Shown: positions 19,364-27,457 of the stretch, piece by piece
Layout: every line of letters starts with the position of its first letter
Position numbering within the stretch: the first letter of the stretch is position 1
Assembly (NCBI GenBank): GCA_963728895.1
Contig: CAVSLM010000009.1
Coordinates: 25,724 to 89,723, forward strand
Source of the DNA: CAVSLM01 sp963728895
Lineage (GTDB): Bacteria > Pseudomonadota > Gammaproteobacteria > JBBQDK01
Reading direction: 5' to 3'
DNA length: 64,000 nt
Notes under the pieces: model-generated
Seen by the model: only the letters and a program-made list of their open reading frames with translations
The model's database searches: none
What the model was told of the DNA's origin: nothing
Program-made: the position numbers and the translations under genes

Positions 19364-19642
19364 TCAGGGCTGCCCCAGCTGCTTGAACGTCCTGGCGAGG
19401 CGCCGCCGTGTGCGCTGCGTCTGGGTGATGGCTTCCTTGAGGCGCTGCGAAACGAGATCCACGAGCTCGTCTGCGCCGGGATCGGGCTGTTGCTCCGGCT
19501 CGTAGGCGTCGATCGCCAGGCGTACGATCTCCGCCACCGACGCGCCGCGGGACTTGGCGAGCCGGTCGAGCTTCTCCACGTTGCGCGGCGTCATCAGAAT
19601 CTGTTTGCGAACCAGCTTGGTGTCTTCGGCAGTGGATGCCAT
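19364..19642 (-). CDS. Ribbon-helix-helix (CopG-like) DNA-binding protein
   Basis: A 92-residue protein. VRKQILMTPRNVEKLDRLAK followed by RGASVAEIVRLAIDAY is a ribbon-helix-helix fold (residues about 11-48): a beta strand that contacts DNA as a dimer, then two helices. The C-terminal half (LVSQRLKEAITQTQRTRRRLARTF) is a basic helix that could bind the small coiled-coil partner encoded immediately downstream. The ATG is chosen because the longer upstream reading frame is not similar in character. Antitoxin, autorepressor or a segregation-type role are all possible. Confidence 0.8.
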   Translation of the reverse strand: MASTAEDTKLVRKQILMTPRNVEKLDRLAKSRGASVAEIVRLAIDAYEPEQQPDPGADELVDLVSQRLKEAITQTQRTRRRLARTFKQLGQP

Positions 19643-19680
19643 TGTGGATTCCCTGAAGTGTCCCGTGACCCGATGGTACG

Positions 19681-19700
19681 CATACACAGGCCCATACACA
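19681..19700. promoter_or_regulatory. Candidate operator: two CATACACA direct repeats
   Basis: CATACACA occurs at 19681-19688 and 19693-19700, twelve bases apart, 39-58 bases upstream of the ribbon-helix-helix start. RHH regulators commonly bind short direct repeats one helical turn apart near their own promoter, so this is a plausible autoregulatory site. Inference from spacing only. Confidence 0.35.
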
Positions 19701-20034
19701 ACCCGCACGCCACGGAGGCTGCGTGTTCCGACGAAGTTGCACCGGCACCGTTTCAGGTGCGGCGATTGCCTGATCGGGACCCGGCCCGCTGGCGCTACCC
19801 GCAGTACGGGAGCCGGGCACGGCACTGCGCACCGCGCGATTGCGTTGCACAGTCCCTGAAGTGCGGCTTTGCAACGACGTTATCCGGGTCGTTTTGTGGC
19901 GGTGTCTCGTCGGATCGCGTGCGGTAGAATCGGGCGGGCTCATGGCGCAGGACGTGCGATGCGGCGACCGCATGCCTGCCATGCGTGTGCGCCACTGCGC
20001 CTCAACCAGAATGTATGGAGATCCAGGCCGGCCC

Positions 20035-20859
20035 ATGTCATACGTAGTCAGAGCGAAAGCAATCGTGAAAGCACTGGGTTTGCAAGGTCCTGCGGCAGGC
20101 GCGGTCCGGACCTATGCAAGAATGTTTCCGCATCAGATATGCTCCCGGGATGGAATCAAATACGATCTCGACCTGTCCGAGGTGATCGATTTCTCGATTT
20201 TTTCCGGTGGATGGGAACCGGGCACCCTCGGCTTCCTGAAAGAGAACGTCAAGCCGGGCGACGTGGTCATCGAGGTGGGCGCGAATGTGGGTGCCCATAC
20301 CCTTGCGCTGGCGGATCTGGTGGGACCCTCGGGGGCAGTCTATGCTTTCGAGCCAACCGAGTACGCATCGCGCAAGCTGCGAAGAAACATCCAACTCAAT
20401 CCGCGCCTCGGAGACGCCATCCACGTACGCAACGAGCTGGTCACCAACGCGCAACGGGATACCCCCAACAGGACGATCAAGTCGTCCTGGAAGACGCAGC
20501 CGGCGCAGAACGTTGCCCCGGAGCGTTTGACGTGCGCGTCGGTGTCGATCGATGAATTCGCATCGGAAGAGCGCCTGGCGCGGCTCAACCTGCTGAAGAT
20601 CGATGTCGATGGCTACGACTACAAGGTGTTGCAAGGGGCGAGCGCATCACTTGAAAAGTTCAGACCGCTGGTTTTCGTCGAGCTGTGCGAATACACGCTA
20701 ACCGCCCAGGGCGACTCCATCCGGGATATCTTCCAGTTGTTGAATCGCATGGGCTACAAGGCGCGCTATGAGCATGGAGGATTGATCGATGGTGCGGATG
20801 AGGTCCTGCGAGTCGTCGGAATGAACACCTCGATGAATGCGGTGTTCACTGCGGCCTAG
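20035..20859 (+). CDS. FkbM-family methyltransferase
   Basis: A 274-residue SAM-dependent methyltransferase. PGDVVIEVGANVGAHTLALA (about residues 76-95) is motif I, VYAFEPTEYASRKL is motif II, and LLKIDVDGYDYKVLQGA with RPLVFVELCEYTL are the later FkbM motifs. FkbM proteins O-methylate sugars, lipids or secondary metabolites; the acceptor here is unknown. The ATG at 20035 follows GGAGATCCAGGCC; an ATG at 20011 would add eight residues. The upstream 390 bases hold only the RHH control region. Confidence 0.88.
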   Translation: MSYVVRAKAIVKALGLQGPAAGAVRTYARMFPHQICSRDGIKYDLDLSEVIDFSIFSGGWEPGTLGFLKENVKPGDVVIEVGANVGAHTLALADLVGPSGAVYAFEPTEYASRKLRRNIQLNPRLGDAIHVRNELVTNAQRDTPNRTIKSSWKTQPAQNVAPERLTCASVSIDEFASEERLARLNLLKIDVDGYDYKVLQGASASLEKFRPLVFVELCEYTLTAQGDSIRDIFQLLNRMGYKARYEHGGLIDGADEVLRVVGMNTSMNAVFTAA

Positions 20860-20960
20860 CGACGAGGCACTGCCAGCGCGCAACCGGAAGTCCTTGGGAG
20901 ACAGGACTTGTCCAGGCTGCGTTCGACGATCGCGAAACATGCCAGATCTTATCTGGGATC

Positions 20961-21016
20961 CATTCACCAGCCGGCCAGCCGGCCAGCCGCTGGCCGGCTG
21001 GTGAGATTTCCGGGCT
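20961..21016. repeat. Large palindromic copy of the CACCAGCCGG repeat
   Basis: CACCAGCCGGCCAGC at 20965-20979 is perfectly inverted at 20989-21003 (GCTGGCCGGCTGGTG), giving a 15-base-pair stem with a nine-base loop, followed by GAGATTTCCGG. It is the most complete copy of the dispersed repeat. It lies in the 409-base gap between the FkbM gene and the TonB receptor; nothing else was recognised in that gap. Confidence 0.65.
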
Positions 21017-21268
21017 GGAGCCCCGATCCGGCTGATCGCCGAAGGCGTGGAAACCGGCGCCCGGCTGCAGTTGTTCGTGACACGGGATCACGGTGAGGCC
21101 CTGCTGTCAGGCCGCTGGTCCCGATCTTGTATGCGGCATTTGCGGGCAGCTCGATCAAGCAATCGAGCTGCAAACCGGCCACCCTGGGAAACTCACTCGC
21201 CCGCTCGCGCCTTGCGGGCTGGATGGGAAGCGTGTAAGTTGTGCCGCCAAACTCGGCGGAAGACCTGA

Positions 21269-23416
21269 ATGCCTAGCATGCTCCGCTACCTACTGGCGGT
21301 TGCCCTGGTTTCGGGCGCAATGGGCGCCTCCGCAAGCGAGGAAGAAGACCTCGCCAAGGTCTACGGTGGAGAAGGATTCATCTCCATCGCCACCGGTCGC
21401 CAGCAACCCCTTTCGCGCGCCCCGGCAGTGGCCACCGTCATCACCGCCGAGGAAATCGAGGCCATGGGTGCCACCAACCTGGACGAGGTGCTGGAGAGCG
21501 TTGCAGGCCTCCACGTGTCCCTGTCGTCGACGCGCTTCAGTCCCATCTACTCCATCAGAGGAATTCGGACCGCTACCAATCCCGAGGTGCTGATGCTGAT
21601 CAACGGAGTTCCGATCACCCAGCTGAATCTTGGTGGAAGGGGTGAGCAGAACTCCTTGCCGGTAAACAGCATCGAGCGTGTGGAGGTCATACGCGGGCCG
21701 GGCTCGGCGGTATATGGCGCGGACGCCTTCGCAGGTGTCATCAACGTCATCACCAAGACCGCCGCAGACATCCACGGTACGGAGATTCGGTGCTCGCGGA
21801 GGCTCTTTCGATTCGGCGGCCGGCTGGCTCCTGCATGGAGGACAGGTGGCGGGCTTCGACCTGGCCTTGTCCGTCGAGTGGTCCAGGACCGACGGCGACC
21901 GGGACCGGATCATTGAGCGCGACGCCCAGAGCTACATTGACAGCATCTTCGGCACCCACGCCTCGCTTGCCCCCGGACCGGTCGACACCCGAGCGAAGCG
22001 GCTCGACACCCGCCTGGATCTGCACCGCGGCGACTGGCAGGTTCGGTTCTGGAACTGGCGTGAAATGGACCTGGGCGTCGGGCCCGGACTCGCTCTTGCT
22101 CTCGATCCCAGCGGGCGCGGCGACATCGACAACTACCTGGCGGACATCACCTACCATAAACCGGGATCTGGCCAGGGAGTGGGACTTCACTGCGCAGGCG
22201 AGCTATATGGATGTCAATACCGAATCCCGCCAGCAGTGTGTTTCCGCCGGGCACAGTCCTTCCCATCGGGGCAGACGGCAATATCGACCCGATACAGCCG
22301 GCTGGCCTGGTTCAGTTCCCGGACGGGCTGATCGGCAATCCCGGGGTGTCCGAGCGGCATTACCGTCTGGATTTCAGCGCCTTCTACACGGGGATACGCA
22401 ACCACCGACTGCGTGTGGGAACGGGGGTGACCTATGCGGAGCTGGATTCGGAGGAGACCAAGAACTTCGGGCCGGGCGTCATCGACGGCTCGCAGCCGGT
22501 TGTGGACGGCACGCTCACGAGCGTCACGGGCACACCGTATGTCTTCATAGAACCCCACCATCGCCTGGCCTATTTCGGGTCGTTGCAGGACGAATGGTCG
22601 CTGGCTCCGGATTGGGAGCTCACCGGTGGCGTGCGCTTCGATCACTACTCCGATTTTGGGAACACCATCAATCCGCGCCTCGCCCTGGTATGGCAGACCC
22701 GCTACAACCTGGCCACCAAGCTTCTTTATGGTCGCGCATTCCGGGCGCCGGCCTTCTTCGAGCTGTTCGGGATCAACAACCCGATCAACCTCGGCAATCC
22801 CAATCTCGGACCCGAAACCATCAATACCCTCGAGCTGGCCTTTGACTACCAGCCCCGAGATGATCTGCGCACGTTGTTCAACATCTATGGATATCGCATC
22901 GACGACCTGATCGAGTTCGTCGCCAATGCGGACAGAACGTCCGCGACCGCCCAGAATACCGGGAGTGAAACCGGATACGGATTCGAGGTCGAGGCAGACT
23001 GGCGCATCACGGACGAAGTCCGGATCAAAGGAAACTACGCCTTACAGCGCGTTACCGACGAACAGGTGGACCGCGATGCCGGGGGCTATCCCCGGAGTCA
23101 GTTCTATGTCCGCACCGACTGGCGCCTTGCACCAAACTGGCTCCTCGACGCCCAGTTCAACTGGGTGATGGACCGACAGCGCGGGCCTGACGATCTGCGC
23201 CCCGAGATCGCCGACTATTCGACGGTCGACCTCACCTTGCGGCGCAAGAAACTCGCCGACCATTGGGACCTGGCGCTTTCCGTGCGCAATCTTTTCGACG
23301 AACAGGGGTTCGAGCCCAGCCCGGCCGACCCCACGGTTCCAGGCGGATCGCTCGTTCCGGGAGACTTTCCGCTTCCAGGGAGAAGTGCCTATGGAGAGGT
23401 CCGCTATCGCTTTTGA
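21269..23416 (+). CDS. TonB-dependent outer-membrane receptor (three frame breaks)
   Basis: Outer-membrane transporter of about 714 residues once the frame is restored. After a signal peptide (LLAVALVSGAMGASAS) comes the plug domain (APAVATVITAEEIEAMGATN, GSAVYGADAFAGVINVITK), then the beta barrel with LLYGRAFRAPAFFELFG and a terminal aromatic (YGEVRYRF). The frame shifts by one base three times: an extra A at 21785, one surplus A in the run 22157-22159, and one surplus C in the run 22226-22228. Together they total three bases, so the 3' half is back in the starting frame. Conservation on both sides suggests sequence errors. The following citrate-synthase-like gene starts 32 bases downstream. 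Substrate unknown. Confidence 0.85.
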
Positions 23417-23448
23417 ATTCCGTGCAGCAAGCCGGAAGGGAGCCGCCG

Positions 23449-24288
23449 TTGAGCGACCAAGCCAAATCCAGACATCCCGAAGTGCGCCTGCGGGGAACCC
23501 ACTTCGCCGACCGCATCGCCACGCGCATCTGGTACGAACAACCGTTTCCGGCCAACCCCTACATCGCGGAGCGCTGCTTCTGCCACGGCTACGACCTGCT
23601 CGACCTGGTGCACGGATGCAGCTTCGCGCAGACGCTGTACCTGCTGGTGCGGGGCGAGTTGCCGAGTCCGGATGCGGCAAGGCTGATGGAAGCCACACTG
23701 GTCGCCCTGATGAATCCGGGGCCCCGGCATCCGGCCACGCGCGCGGCCATGTTGGCGGGTGTCGGCAAGACCAGCCCCGAGCACTTCCTGCCCATAGCCT
23801 TCATGGTCCTGGGAGGCGAGACCGGCGCGGTGGAGGTGGGTGCGGCGATGCGATTCATGCGGCGCCACGGCGGAGAGGCACCGGAGCAGATCGCTGACAC
23901 ACTGCTCGCCGCCAGCGAGCGGCCTGCCGCAGGGGACTGGCGCATCGCTCCGGGCTTCGGCAGCCGTTTCGGGAGCTCCGAGATCATTCCCCGCCGGATG
24001 GCCGAGGCGCTGATCGAGCTCCCGGCAAGTGGACAGGCACTGCGCTGGGCGCAGGGGTTTGCCGATCGCATAAGCTCCCGCGGGTTGGACTGGCTGATGA
24101 CGGGGCTGGCCGCGGCGGCTTTCCTCGACCTCGGATTCCACCCCAGGGCCGGCCCCGGGCTCTACCAGCTCGCCAGCGCTCCGGGGTTGTTGGCACACGC
24201 CATGGAGCTCGCCAACAAGCCCGTCACGGCCATGCCATTCGTGGACCAGGAAAACTATGTCATCGATCCACCCACCCCAGGCGGCTGA
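23449..24288 (+). CDS. Citrate synthase-like protein, first of a pair
   Basis: A 279-residue protein of the citrate synthase/citryl-CoA lyase superfamily, shorter than the usual 370-430. Family features include YDLLDLVHGCSFAQTLYLLV near the start, VLGGETGAVEVGAAMRFMRR where the family has an HGGA-type catalytic loop, APGFGSRFGSSEIIPRRMAE in the GFGH region, and LGFHPRAGPGLYQLASAPG. The usual catalytic histidines at the HGGA and GFGH positions appear replaced, so it may be a non-catalytic or altered-specificity subunit. Starts at a TTG with GGAAGGGAG upstream and overlaps the next gene by 32 bases. Confidence 0.72.
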   Translation: MSDQAKSRHPEVRLRGTHFADRIATRIWYEQPFPANPYIAERCFCHGYDLLDLVHGCSFAQTLYLLVRGELPSPDAARLMEATLVALMNPGPRHPATRAAMLAGVGKTSPEHFLPIAFMVLGGETGAVEVGAAMRFMRRHGGEAPEQIADTLLAASERPAAGDWRIAPGFGSRFGSSEIIPRRMAEALIELPASGQALRWAQGFADRISSRGLDWLMTGLAAAAFLDLGFHPRAGPGLYQLASAPGLLAHAMELANKPVTAMPFVDQENYVIDPPTPGG

Positions 24289-25109
24289 CACGCGCTTCTG
24301 GGACGAGCGCCGCGGCACCATCCACTCGCGCACCGGCGGCGCCATCCTGGGCGAGGGCCGGGTGTTCACGCACGGCTATTCCCTGCTGGAGGACTTGGCT
24401 GGGACGTTCTCCTTCTTCCAGGTGATGGCGCTGAACGTCACAGGCAGGGTGCCCGACCCGTCTCTCGCGCGCTGGATGGAGGCCGCCTACATCTGCATGA
24501 GCTGGCCCGACCCCCGAATCTGGTGCAATCACATCGGGGCCCTTGGCAGGTACTACCGGAGCATCCGCCGTGGCGGCGACCGCTGCGGGCCTCCTCGCGG
24601 CAGATTCCACCATGTACGGAACGTTGCCGTTGCTGGAGGGCGTGCGCTTCATCACCACCGCCCTGGACATGAGGAAGAAAGGTGCCAGCGTCGAACAGAT
24701 CATTCGCGAAGAATGTCACCGGCACGGAGGCAAACTGGCCATCGTTGGCTACGCGCGCCCGGTCGCGCGCGGCGACGAACGCGTCGCTGCACTGGAACGT
24801 ATCACGGCCGACCTGGGATTCGGCATCGGGGAGCACCTGTCCCTTGCGTATGAGATAGAGAAAGTTCTCATGCGCGATTTCGACGAAGGCATGAACATCA
24901 ATGGATATACCTCAGCCTTTCTCTCGGACCAGGGCTACAGCGCAGAGGAGATCTACCGATTGTCGGCCATGTGCGTGTTCAGCGGCATCATGGCCTGTTT
25001 TGTGGAGGAGCGCGACAAGGCCACCGACTCGTTCCTGCCCTTGCGCTGCGAAGACATCGATTATCAGGGTAAAGCGCCGCGTCCGCTGCCCGATCTGCAG
25101 CCTCGCTGA
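24257..25109 (+). CDS. Citrate synthase/citryl-CoA lyase-like protein, second of a pair (frame break)
   Basis: About 283 residues once an extra G at 24545-24546 is removed. DTRFWDERRGTIHSRTGG, DPRIWCNHIGAL and the following AGTTGASAVAATAAGLLAAD match the citryl-CoA-lyase-like branch; GYARPVARGDERVAALE stands where citrate synthases have GFGHxVY-DPR. The gene overlaps the first citrate-synthase-like gene, so the two probably form a heteromer. Their operon with a TonB receptor suggests a link to uptake or synthesis of a tricarboxylate-like ligand, which is inference only. Confidence 0.7.
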
Positions 25110-25240
25110 CGGACGCGTCGACGGGTCAAACCGGGTCACACGCCGCAGCAAGTGTCGACGTTCGAGTTGCGCACGATCGACGTACGAGATCACGCGGGCG
25201 GAACTTGACACGAATAAACGAAAAGTCAAATGGAGGGGTG

Positions 25241-25687
25241 ATGAACAAGGTGGCCTTGATCACGGGCGGTAACTCAGGCATTGGACGGGCTACCGCCCAG
25301 CTCATGAGCGAGTCGGGATATGACGTTGTTATCTCAGGAAGAAACGAAGTCGGACTCCAACGGGTTGCGCAGGAGCTCGGTGTCAGTTGGACCTTGGCAG
25401 ATATGGGGAAGATGGACGACATCAATGCGCTCGGTGCCCGCTTCCCGGACGGACTCGATGTGCTGGTCAATAACGCCGGAATCGGCAGTCTGATACCTTT
25501 CGGACTTTATCGTGAGGAAGATTTTCTGCTTCACTTCAACATCAACGTACAGGGCCCAATTTTCCTGATGCAGGTGCTGTTCACTGCGCGCGGCGCGCCG
25601 CGGAGGTGCGATGACCCTATCTTCACCCCACGAGGACCGCCTGTTACTCCGCAGCAAGACAGCCTGTTAGTGCTCCGGCGTGCGTAA
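25241..25687 (+). pseudogene. Short-chain dehydrogenase/reductase, truncated
   Basis: The first 115 or so residues are a normal SDR Rossmann fold: KVALITGGNSGIGRATAQ (cofactor glycine motif), then VLVNNAGIGSLIP (NNAG motif) and NINVQGPIFLMQVL. After that the sequence changes to an unrelated Arg/Pro-rich tail and stops at 148 residues, before the catalytic Ser and YxxxK of SDR enzymes. The gene has lost its catalytic half by deletion or recombination near 25580. TGGAGGGGTG gives a good ribosome-binding site, and TTGACA at 25205-25210 matches a -35 box. Less GC-rich than its neighbours, consistent with transfer. Confidence 0.7.
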
Positions 25688-25817
25688 TGTGGACGCCGGA
25701 GACGGCGTAGCGAACTTAGTTCGCACGCGGTCGCGCTCGATGTGCTCCGGCAGCGGCGCACGCGCGGAAAACGCCCGCTGATCGTCGAATCGTACGGTCA
25801 ACAAGGCCGCACGAGTG

Positions 25818-26165
25818 CTACGATTCCATGCCCATCAACACAACGCCCGTGAAGGCCATGGCAATGCCGATGCCCTGCTCGATGCTCAGGGACTCCTCGA
25901 AGTACAGGAGACCGGCTCCGAGCACGATGAGCGCATACAATCCGGTCTGCATACTGCCGATCACGGTCAGTTGCCACCCGGCCAGGAAGGCGTAGGTGAA
26001 GAACACGATCTGGTAGAGATACAGCCCCATGGCCGCCGCCATCCACGGGCTTGCCATCGCACGAGTGAAACCACCTGCCAGCGCCGCCTTCTTCAGGAAC
26101 ACGTCGGCAACCGCGACAGCGATCACCGCAAGTACCATCAGTGTGATCTGCACGAGTTTTATCAT
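25818..26165 (-). CDS. Small EamA/SMR-like membrane protein
   Basis: A 115-residue protein with four predicted membrane helices (VQITLMVLAVIAVAVADVFLKK; MGLYLYQIVFFTYAFLAGW; GLYALIVLGAGLLYFEE; GIGIAMAFTGVVLMG). The DVFLKKAA start and the YFEESLSIEQGIGI segment resemble the four-helix half-transporters of the drug/metabolite transporter superfamily. Substrate unknown. It reads toward the truncated SDR gene and stands alone. Confidence 0.72.
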   Translation of the reverse strand: MIKLVQITLMVLAVIAVAVADVFLKKAALAGGFTRAMASPWMAAAMGLYLYQIVFFTYAFLAGWQLTVIGSMQTGLYALIVLGAGLLYFEESLSIEQGIGIAMAFTGVVLMGMES

Positions 26166-26470
26166 GCCTGCCTGCCCGTTCTGGTTCGCGTCGCACGCGC
26201 CTTGTCGTTCGGGAGTCCCGGGACGATTCAGTCTGGCGGGATACTGGCAGATCCCATGCCAGATCGGGAGAGAAGGTCAGCTGCAGCGTAAGCGACGGAT
26301 TCAGAAGAGGTGAGAGCCTGGAAGTTCGGGCACTCCGATTGCGTTTGAGCGGGATTTGTTCGTTCGCGGCAGACTCAAGGCAGGACATTCGTTGTCCGCG
26401 GGACAACAGGCGACCCGCAGCGCGCCGCCTGCATGCGCCGAAGTAGCCCGGCGCACGAATTCACAGTGGC
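26166..26470. other. Gap with a perfect palindrome at 26392-26406
   Basis: No gene was recognised in these 305 bases. TTGTCCGCGGGACAA at 26392-26406 is a perfect 15-base inverted repeat, of the size of a repressor operator, located beyond the 3' end of the alpha-E gene and upstream of the small membrane protein gene. Confidence 0.35.
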
Positions 26471-27454
26471 TCACGCGGTCGTCGCCTCCGTCCCCCGCTG
26501 TACCATCGGTGCGGACCCGCTTACCGGTGCCTCCGCCAGGAAATACGTCGACGTGATCTGCTCGTGCAGCCCGGCGAGGGCCAGCTCCAGGTCATCGATG
26601 AACGCATGCAGCTGCTGCTGTAACAGCGCCCCGACGTTCGCCTCCTGCACCAGGCGCTTGCTGCGGGCGACGATACGCAGCGGGCCCTCGTTGCGCGGCA
26701 GGTGCTGCAGGCACTCCTCGAGCACATTCATGCAGTGGTAGAACGCGCGGGGGAACTCGGCGTTCTGCAGCAGGAACTTCAGCACGTCGGGACGGCGCAC
26801 CCGCACCTGCATGTGGCGGCGGTACATCTGGTAGCCGGTCAGCGACTTCAAGACGCTCATCCACTGGATGTTCGCGAATGGCGTCAGGGAGGAGCGCTCC
26901 GGCAACAGGCTGGCGGAGCGGACGTCGACGATGCGTATGGTCATGTCGGCGCGTTCGAGGTTGCGCCCGATGCGCAGGAAATCGTATCCGTGATCGTGGC
27001 TCATGGAGCCTGCCAGGAGTCCGGTGATCTGCTGGGTGCCGATGATGACGTGCTTGAGATATTCGTAGCGCCCGCGCTGGGAAAGCCCGCTTTGCAGGCT
27101 GCCCTTGGCGTAGAGGTACAGATCGTTCACCTGTTCCCAGGTTTCGCGCGGCACGATGTCGCGTACCGTGCGGGCGTTTTCGCGGGCGCGCGACAGCGAG
27201 GAGAGGATCGAGGCCGGGCTGTTCGCGTCGCCGATGAGAAACTTGAGCACACTGCGCTCGTCGGAATCCTTGTGGTTGGCGTCGAAGAGCGTATCGCTTC
27301 CGGTGATCATGATCAGCGGGCGCCAGCCGGGCGAGATGCCTTTCGGCGTGTCCAGCAGCAGGTGCGCGTTGACGTTGATCAGGCGGGCGATGTCTTCGGC
27401 CCGCTCGACGTAGCGGGCCATCCAGTAGATGGATTCGGCGACGCGTGACAGCAT
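26471..27454 (-). CDS. Alpha-E domain protein
   Basis: A 327-residue all-helical alpha-E protein. MLSRVAESIYWMARYVERAE is the signature N-terminus, also found at about residue 515 of the fusion protein at 14879-17452; the MYRRHMQVRVRRPDVLKFLL and FPRAFYHCMNVLEECLQHLP segments follow as usual. Alpha-E proteins accompany circularly permuted ATP-grasp ligases and are thought to form part of the ligase complex. It starts three bases after the ATP-grasp stop, so the two are co-translated. Confidence 0.93.
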   Translation of the reverse strand: MLSRVAESIYWMARYVERAEDIARLINVNAHLLLDTPKGISPGWRPLIMITGSDTLFDANHKDSDERSVLKFLIGDANSPASILSSLSRARENARTVRDIVPRETWEQVNDLYLYAKGSLQSGLSQRGRYEYLKHVIIGTQQITGLLAGSMSHDHGYDFLRIGRNLERADMTIRIVDVRSASLLPERSSLTPFANIQWMSVLKSLTGYQMYRRHMQVRVRRPDVLKFLLQNAEFPRAFYHCMNVLEECLQHLPRNEGPLRIVARSKRLVQEANVGALLQQQLHAFIDDLELALAGLHEQITSTYFLAEAPVSGSAPMVQRGTEATTA

Positions 27455-27457
27455 GTT

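Noticed and set aside
20860..21268. Cobalamin riboswitch before the TonB receptor
   Set aside because: No B12-box sequence is present; the only structure seen is the dispersed palindromic repeat.
23042..23698. 218-codon minus-strand frame across the TonB receptor/citrate-synthase-like junction
   Set aside because: Arg/Ser/Ala-rich antisense sequence with no domain; both plus-strand genes are strongly supported.
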